Below are positions 57,117 through 64,000 of a stretch of 64,000 bases of DNA, piece after piece (within the stretch, counting starts at the first letter, position 1; the number at the start of each line of letters is the position of its first letter). The position numbers were made by a program, and so were the translations under genes. The notes under the pieces are model-generated. The model did not search any database. It was not told the DNA's origin and saw only the letters and a program-made list of their open reading frames with translations. The stretch spans positions 232,486 to 296,485 of the forward strand of contig CAJNOP010000112.1 in the NCBI GenBank assembly GCA_905250075.1. The letters are read 5' to 3'. The DNA comes from Rotaria sp. Silwood1 (Eukaryota; Rotifera; Eurotatoria; Philodinida; Philodinidae).

Positions 57117-59627
57117 CTGAAAGAAAAAAAAACGTATAATGGATGACACATTCTTTCGATTTCGTTGACATATGGATTAAGATAATATAAAAAGCGAATA
57201 CTACTCTTCAATGAAAAAAAAGAAATTTGATGAATTTTGATCTATTCAAACCGAACGATGTTTTGTCCTGTTTGCCTTGAGTATTGTTTGAGATTAAATA
57301 AAAATCAGATTTTTATTTTATTTGTTAAAAAAGATAAGAATTTTTTTCCGTTTTTTATTTCTATAAGTTGTTTCTAATAAAAAATGCAACCGCTAACCTT
57401 CTTTTTTGTTTGCTGATCTTCTCGCTAACTATAATGAATGTTTTTTTTTCTTCATCTAAAACATTTATTTATTTAAATGTTCTTTCTTTTATTTAAGTTC
57501 ATCATTTGCAATGAACTATAATAATCAAACACTTAAACTTTAGAAAAAAAGTCTCGTCTGATCGTTTTTTTTATTTTCTTGATTGCATGATTTTTTTTCA
57601 CATGCACATTGGAAGAGCACTTACGGTTTTTTTTTTAGTAGGCATTCTATTTTGAATATAGAAAATATTCTTTTTCTTTTGTTTAGGTTTAACAGATATA
57701 ACAATAATCTGTTAAACCTAAATTCACAGATTTCTTTTCAAATGTTTGCTTAATGTTGTGACTTTTAAATAAGAGATCGAGAAATGGATTCATACTTTCT
57801 TTGTCTGTCCGGTATATTATGTAGGACTGTGTAATGACAACAACAATGGTTTGTTCATTTTTTTTTTTCTTCTTTCGTTCTTCTTATTTTTTTTCTAGAT
57901 TTAATTAAAAAAGAGCGTTCGGTTGACGACAGCAAGCAAATGCTGCTTTGGAGAACAAGAGAGAAGAAAAAATGCTCAAGACGAGTAAAATAGGATAGCT
58001 AGAAGAATTTTTACAGCATATATTAAGAAAAAAAAAACTAGGAGAAGCACTTGTTCCTTTTTGAATTTTTTTCATTTCCGTTGACAGATATATTTCATAG
58101 TATTTAGAGCAAATATCATTGTGCTTATTATTGATTCAGCCAAGTTTGAAAATATTATTCTGAGTATTTATTTGATTTTCGACATATAATAATAAAACGG
58201 TAATTTTCTGCTTTTTTCTTCTTACATACCAAAGAATAACCCTTGATTGGTGTTTTATACATGTAATCTTCCATGAAATAATGCATGTTATAATTGATTT
58301 TTTTTTCTTTGTGTTATTTTTTTTTCCTTGCATGTTTTTCTTTCCATAAGAAAAGCTGAAAACAAGCATTCTTATTTTAAAAAAATCATAAGCTTTTCAC
58401 ACGTTGAATTTCTTTTCTATTTTGAAGTCTATATATTTCTTTCGGTTTCTTTCTGTAGAGAATATTTGCTTTTTTTTTTTTTTGTTATAAAATTTTATAG
58501 ACAAGTAACTCGTTTCTTTCAACCGAAGGCCATGTATCGAATTGAGATAATACTATATCAGCCAATGTAGATTAAAATATGTCACGTCCAAAATCAAGGA
58601 CATGACATGCTGCAGCTGTCGTATGTTCGATTAGATCTGTTTTATTCGTTTACACAGTACAATATTTTACTTCTTTGTCTTCATTTTAAAAGAGACGAAC
58701 TTATGACAGACTTATCTTTACATAAATTTTCTAATTACATTATCTTTGAAGTAATTTTTCAGAATTCTTTCGACTAATAATATTGTTCTTTCGTATTATA
58801 CTCTTTTTTTACCTTTCTTTTTTTTTATGTGTCTGTTTTTTTCTTCTGTTTCTTCCTTTTTTTTGATGATGACTGTAAATATGTGATGCCCATTATCAGA
58901 GTAATACGACGAGTTACAGCAATACGTGGCTGTTCAACATTTTTTTTTCTTCCTCTTCCTTCTTTGAAGATGTCAGAGCATTAGAGACACATCCTCACGA
59001 GTTATTACATAAATAGAAGAGCAATGCTACCATAAGTATACATTATAATCTTTTTTTTTATGTTGTATGTTTTTGTTGATTCTGTTATAGTTAGAGTTGT
59101 TCTTTTACTCTTGTTCTGTGACAACTTTTTAATGCGTTGCCAAAGAGCAACAATCAAAGAGAGAAAAGTAAAATTGCGGAAGAGAAACATAAGGTATATA
59201 TGGAGGTATGTCTTCGTCGTAGACCTTCGTGGGACTGATGATTATTAATGACTACTATCGGCATAAATTCATAACGGCAGTTTTACAGAAAAAATGCAAA
59301 AAAAAAACGAGTCGACTGCTGTTACCATCGATAAAAAAAATAGGAAAGAAGAAAGAAAGAAAAAACTAGATTCTTCGTTTTGCATTATTAGTCACATTTT
59401 TAACTATAAAGCTTTTTATACATGAAACATCAACAGATTCTTCTCTTTTTCTTTTTTTCTCGTGTTGCTGATATTATTCAGTCGAAATACTATTGCAGCA
59501 AAAATAACCTGAATAATCACAGACATACACACGCACATATATACAACCGCTACCCTTATTAAGATGCATAATGTTTTTTTTTCTCTCTTTCTTACTGTAG
59601 ATCGATATAATTATTATCATAAATTTC
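57117..59627. other. intergenic with hairpin
   Basis: AT-rich with many T and A runs. It holds the hairpin at 57682-57722. No other feature was supported; upstream exons of the possible minus-strand gene would lie here but were not recognised. Confidence 0.4.
57682..57722. repeat. perfect 16-bp stem-loop
   Basis: TTTAGGTTTAACAGAT, a 9-base loop, then the exact complement ATCTGTTAAACCTAAA. The stem is perfect and not made only of A/T. It could be an RNA hairpin, a small palindromic insertion or a protein site; nothing links it to a gene. Confidence 0.7.
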
Positions 59628-59629
59628 AG
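59628..59629 (+). other. candidate trans-splice acceptor (claudin-like gene)
   Basis: AAATTTCAG ends 30 bases before the ATG; another AG (TTACTGTAG) ends at 59600. No upstream exon found. Confidence 0.35.
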
Positions 59630-59659
59630 ACAACAACAATATTCATCATATTTATTTCA

Positions 59660-60202
59660 ATGCCACCACTTCATAAACCTACGCTGTTTGCTGGAGCTGG
59701 CATTGGTGCTTTTGCTGTGTTACTTCTTATTATTAGTATAGCTACACCTGTATGGCTTGATGATGGTCGAGGGAGTACTCTTGGTCTTTTTCGAAAATGT
59801 TTTGCTGTAAATGCGTCTACTATAGGCGAAGGTTGTTTTGGAGAGAATCGTGTTACTCAAGCCGGCTTGTCCGTTTTTGGTCTTTTACTTCTTATATTCG
59901 GTATTTTTGCGACAATCGCTGCCGCATTTACAGGAAATGCGTTAATTTTATTGGTTTCTTTGGGTTTAATGTTTTTTGCGTCTATGTTTGTTATGTCAGC
60001 TTATGCGACATGGGGAGTTTATTCACGTGATCCATACTTATATCTTTTTCCGCAGTCAGCACCAGAAACAACCCAGTATACATCAATGGGTTATTCGTAT
60101 AATTTATGTGTTGCTGCACATTTCTTTCTCTGGACAGCACTTACATTAATCGCGTTTGGTGTTGGAAATTTTTGGGGTTCCGAACGACAGGCTTCAGGTT
60201 AA
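59660..60202 (+). CDS. claudin/PMP22-type four-pass membrane protein
   Basis: A single exon of 180 residues, starting MPPLHKPTLFAGAGIG. An in-frame upstream ATG at 59564 would add 32 residues, but its frame runs through probable splice acceptors, so the later ATG is preferred. Four hydrophobic segments at about 11-28, 70-92, 94-119 and 148-172 fit the claudin superfamily. The first extracellular loop carries the family signature: W32, GLFRKC (G42-C47, F in place of the usual W) and a second Cys at 59. Members act in cell junctions or as membrane scaffolds; this one cannot be placed in a subfamily. Codon use is somewhat less AT-rich than neighbouring genes, and the gene has no intron. These may reflect a retrocopy or strong expression. 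Confidence 0.82.
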   Translation: MPPLHKPTLFAGAGIGAFAVLLLIISIATPVWLDDGRGSTLGLFRKCFAVNASTIGEGCFGENRVTQAGLSVFGLLLLIFGIFATIAAAFTGNALILLVSLGLMFFASMFVMSAYATWGVYSRDPYLYLFPQSAPETTQYTSMGYSYNLCVAAHFFLWTALTLIAFGVGNFWGSERQASG

Positions 60203-61943
60203 ATGAAGTTCTGTAAGGTTTTGCTCGATGTCAACTGCAGACGTATCAAAATAAATATCAAAATTGAAAATACTTCTTATTCTTTAGTTCATTTATTCGG
60301 CTATTCTCTATCTTTTTAATTATTTAATTAAAATAACTAAATGTCTGCTCATCTTGTATGACTGCCATTGATTCTTCTTTTTTTTTTTTTTTTTGTCGTG
60401 TGTGTGTTGTGTCACTAATACAACAGTTGTTTTTTCTTACGTTCTTCTCTAAGCAAGTGACACTTTGTGATATGTGCTGATGAGAATTAACTTGATCTGT
60501 TTTAGTTTAAGCGTTTCATCGTTCGTCTTCGTTTTTCTTTTTTTCTATTACATGTTACTCTTTTTCTTCTTTATTATTAATTCATATGAATGAATGAACA
60601 ATTTTGTTGCCTCGTGAATATGCAAAATAAGAAAAATATATACATTTAACAAAGAAAAATACATAATTTCTCGATAATCATTCGTATGAAAGGCATTTAT
60701 TTTTTTCATAAAAGATACGCAGAGATATGAAATGTTGAGTATTTGTTGAATCGGATAAAATAAAATGGTTTTAGTGCTCTAAATGTGTCTGTGAGTAATA
60801 TGTCATAAAAAAAAACTCTTTGCCTTTCATGACATATGATACAGGTAGATTTCAATGATACATTTCGATTTTTTGGTGAGGAAAGAATTGTTACTTTCAT
60901 ATCAATAAGATTTCAAGAGGGTAGTTTACTATAAACTAGTAAATAAAATAAAAAGTTCTAAAATAGTTTTTGTTTTTGGTATAAAACAAATTGGTTGACA
61001 ATGTGTTCTGAAGGTCATGAAAATCTTAGAATAAAAGATATGAAGGGAATGTTTAGCATCTTTTTGAATTAAGAAAAAAATTTATACAATACAAAATCTG
61101 TTTTTTTGGTTCTCTTTTTTTCAAGGTTTATGACGCGACACTTGAGAACTATTGTTGTCCCAAAAAGAAAGAGAAATATTCGGCATGTTTTACAACAGTT
61201 GATATGACAATTGTTAGAACAACATCGGGTAGCACTGATTTTTTTTTTCATAAGGACTGATCAAAGTCAAAAAGAAAAACACTAAATTGTATAGTCCGAA
61301 AATGATGTTGTTAGAAACTATATATTTTATTTAAACAAGAAAACTTATTAAATCCTCTATTGAACAATAGTATTTGAAATAGGACATTGACTTTTCTGTC
61401 AGATCTTGAGATAAAACATTTTCTTCGTTTTATAAATGTCAAAATAAATTTCTTAATAAAACTATTTTTTGTATAGTCTTCTGTACACTAGATCTATTAT
61501 TTTTATATTCCACGAAAGGCATTCATTGTAACTAAAAATTACATATATAAATATATATATAATTGATGTTGGAAGGCATCAAAAATTGATCATAAAAAAC
61601 GTCAAACAAATATTTATGAAGTTTCTAACAAAAAAAAAACGATCGAATTTCTACAATATTGCATTGTATAACTACTGCAAAAACGATATTAATGCAATTC
61701 TTTTTACTTGGCTTATTATTTACAATTTCAGTGTTTTAAATGATATGTGAATGAGGAGAAGTAATTATAGTAGAAAACTAGAATAGAATAGACTTTATTT
61801 ATTTGAAACAGATCATTTATAAATCATCGAAATAGCAAATAATTAATCAAATGAAAGAGCAGTTGAACCTATCGAGTTTTTTCTATATAAATAATGTCAG
61901 AACACAAAACATGATTTATATGTGCCATTACAGGTAAAACGGA
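60203..61943. other. intergenic
   Basis: AT-rich 3' flank of the claudin-like gene. T runs near 60378-60394. No gene was seen. Confidence 0.5.
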
Positions 61944-62671
61944 GCATACTCACCTTTCATTTGACTTTGATTGTTTACAAAGGTTGCTTTTCTGAATGAG
62001 TCCTTTTAACCGAGACATATGAAAAATATTGACTCTTTCAATTGGCTATTCATAAAAAAAAAGTAATTAACGCATATCTTTCTAATCGTACATGAAAAAA
62101 AAAAATGAGAAACCTTCAGGATAGACTTTACTGCATGAACTGCATTTATGATAACATTTTCAGCATAATCAAATTCCAAAAATAATTCCTCTGAAAAATA
62201 GATTTTCCAGAAACTCTATCAAGTTCCGAAGCAAAAATTTGTTTTAATATCATCTAAAGATTCCGAAGCAGAATTTGTATCGTTTGGAATTAGTTTTGAA
62301 TTTCCTCATATAGCAAACGTAAAATTAAATCAATTTTTTTGAAAAATCTAGGCAGGCTTAAAAAACTTTGGTTAGAGATTTTGTAGTTGCAGAAGTTGTC
62401 TACAGCATGTGTTGTATAGTTTTTAAAAATATTGATTGAATTCTGAGATTTCTTTTAGTAGCTCAAATGCATGAAGTGAAAGTCGATGTCTTGCTGTTAA
62501 CACTAGTCTTTTACTGATAACTTTTGTGAATAAATATTTCTAGCGTTCATTTTTTCAAAGTATTTAGAGTAACATAACATATATGTAAAATATAGAAATT
62601 AGTTCAACGAAAGTTCATTATCTTAAAATATACATGTTTTAATCTTGCGAAGTTACATAGCTAACAAGTGA
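61944..62671 (+). repeat. dispersed repeat family, copy C
   Basis: The most continuous copy. Blocks in the same order as copy B: CTTTCATTTGACTTTGATT, CTGAATGAGTCCTTTTA, AAGTAATTAACG, AACCTTCAGGATAGA, CATGAACTGCAT, ATTTTCAGCATAATC, ATTTTGTAGTTGCAGAAG, GTCGATGTC and ACATGTTTTAATCTTG. No ORF or clear terminal repeats. The copies are well diverged, so the family is old. Confidence 0.7.
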
Positions 62672-64000
62672 CGTTGTCCATAAATCAAAATGATCAAAAT
62701 TTAACTTGTAATTTCAATGCAATCATTCTTATCAAATAAAGTAAACTCAGTCATGAAAACAAGATTACTACCTAAACAATAAAAACTTGATCATTTATTA
62801 AAGGTAATACTGATAATTTGCTATCAAATGTTCGTTGTTCAACAATCATTATTAATGAAAATCTGAATTTTTAAGCAAGTCATATGTCAAATATAAATAT
62901 AATTATCATCATTCAACATTCATTATTTTATGCATTCATCTATGATAAAATTTCATGATAAGTTTCAAGAAAAAAAAATTTGTATTTACATTCAGAACTG
63001 AAATGTGAACCTCAATATAAATCAAAGAGTACTGCGGTTTTAACTGATTGAGTCGATTCTTAAACAGACAGAAAGAAACTATTTAAAATAGATAAAATGA
63101 GATATATATCGAGACCGAACCTCTCAATCAATCTTGATGTTGATGTCAGTTACCTATTAGAAATGTGTGATGTGTTGACCTATTTTTAATCGATTGAGAC
63201 GGAAATCGACTGAAACAATGACAAAACACTAATGCCCTGTAGGAACGACTTGTCTCAGTTCCCGTTTCTGTCATTACTTTTAGAATTACTATTAATATTT
63301 CATTTTTTGTATTTGAAACAAACTTTCACTATCAAAGTCAAAATTTATTCACGTTACTGAAACAAGAAAAGAAATACTAACACATCAACAATGCTAATGA
63401 AAAAGAAAAAAGAAAACATTCAAAAAAGCCGCAATGTCTAATCAGAAAAAAATACACCATTTTTCATATCTCCTCTACATTTATGACCCTACCACTAATA
63501 ACATGGTATTGTGGGCAATAAATTGCCATAAAACTGTGTAAATCATAACAGAAACTATAAATCTAGAGTTGAGTGATCATAAATAGAAACTCTCGTACCA
63601 TAAGTATAGGAAAAGTGCTCAAAAAAAAGTGCAAATGTAGAGAAAACTTCGGTTTTCAGTTATGAAAAGTATGCCAGGGAGCTAGAAAATATCTATCGTC
63701 GCTTTTCAAAATTCTTTACATCAATGCTTTTTCTCTAAATTTTCTTATCTCAAGAACACTACTATTTATAACCCCTCAAGTCAACAATTATGACTTATCA
63801 TTACCTTTATACACCTCATTCTAAATAGGATCTCATTTATACTAAGATATACTGTGGGTGTCAATCTTCTCTTCAACCACACTAGTACAATACCGCATTC
63901 CACATCCTAAAATGGCTTTGCTAACAAACATTTTGGTATGAAAGAGCAATACATTGAGGTCAAAATCAGAAGTGACCAAAATCGAGATTATTCGATCTCG
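62672..64000. other. intergenic to window end
   Basis: AT-rich; no gene or repeat recognised. Confidence 0.45.

Noticed and set aside
1-64000. tRNA, rRNA, CRISPR, telomere repeats, complete transposase or reverse transcriptase
   Set aside because: None was recognised by eye on either strand. A tRNA scan or covariance-model search could still find RNA genes that I missed.

Overview
The window looks like a piece of a rotifer nuclear genome, most likely a bdelloid. This is inference from several signs: about 70% or more A+T, GT-AG introns mostly 50-80 bases long with a few of 0.6-1.7 kb, a full-length animal NMDA receptor, a SORBS adaptor and a SPATS2 protein, and relics of ADP-ribosyltransferase and kinesin-light-chain-style TPR genes, which are expanded in bdelloids. 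Many genes also have a splice acceptor just before the start codon and no visible upstream exon, which fits spliced-leader trans-splicing. All gene models were built by eye from frame, splice signals and protein similarity. Unless stated otherwise, the exon sets given close in frame.

Layout, plus strand unless noted. 3.1-5.2 kb: SPATS2-like. 5.2-13.7 kb: an accessory stretch holding a secreted three-finger (Ly6-type) gene on the minus strand, one copy of a dispersed repeat, a TPR relic (minus) beside an assembly gap, an ADP-ribosyltransferase relic, and two large palindromic elements. 13.7-15.1 kb: a DRAK/STK17-type kinase. 17.0-18.1 kb: a tandem pair of small proteins, tentatively like GTP cyclohydrolase feedback regulator. 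19.1-21.8 kb: a prenylated ankyrin subunit of protein phosphatase 1 (PPP1R16 type). 22.5-24.4 kb (minus): a calmodulin-like protein with a long N-terminal extension. 26.4-35.2 kb: GluN1, 18 exons. 36.2-49.8 kb: a SORBS/CAP/vinexin adaptor with a sorbin-homology region and three SH3 domains; an intronless 1040-residue protein lies in its 6.6-kb intron. 52.5-53.6 kb: a disordered protein with an RVxF motif. 59.7-60.2 kb: a claudin/PMP22-type four-pass membrane protein. The rest is AT-rich intergenic DNA with repeats.

The recognised genes lean to signalling and cell structure: a glutamate/glycine-gated channel, calcium sensing, a calmodulin-regulated-type kinase family, PP1 targeting and actin-adhesion scaffolding. 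They are not an operon. The most novel item is a shared module of about 30 residues (RHSxS, a 12-14 residue spacer, Y-K/Q-I/V-T-P-N-L, then W). It occurs once in the N-terminal extension of the calmodulin-like protein and once at the C-terminus of the 1040-residue nested protein, two otherwise unrelated proteins.
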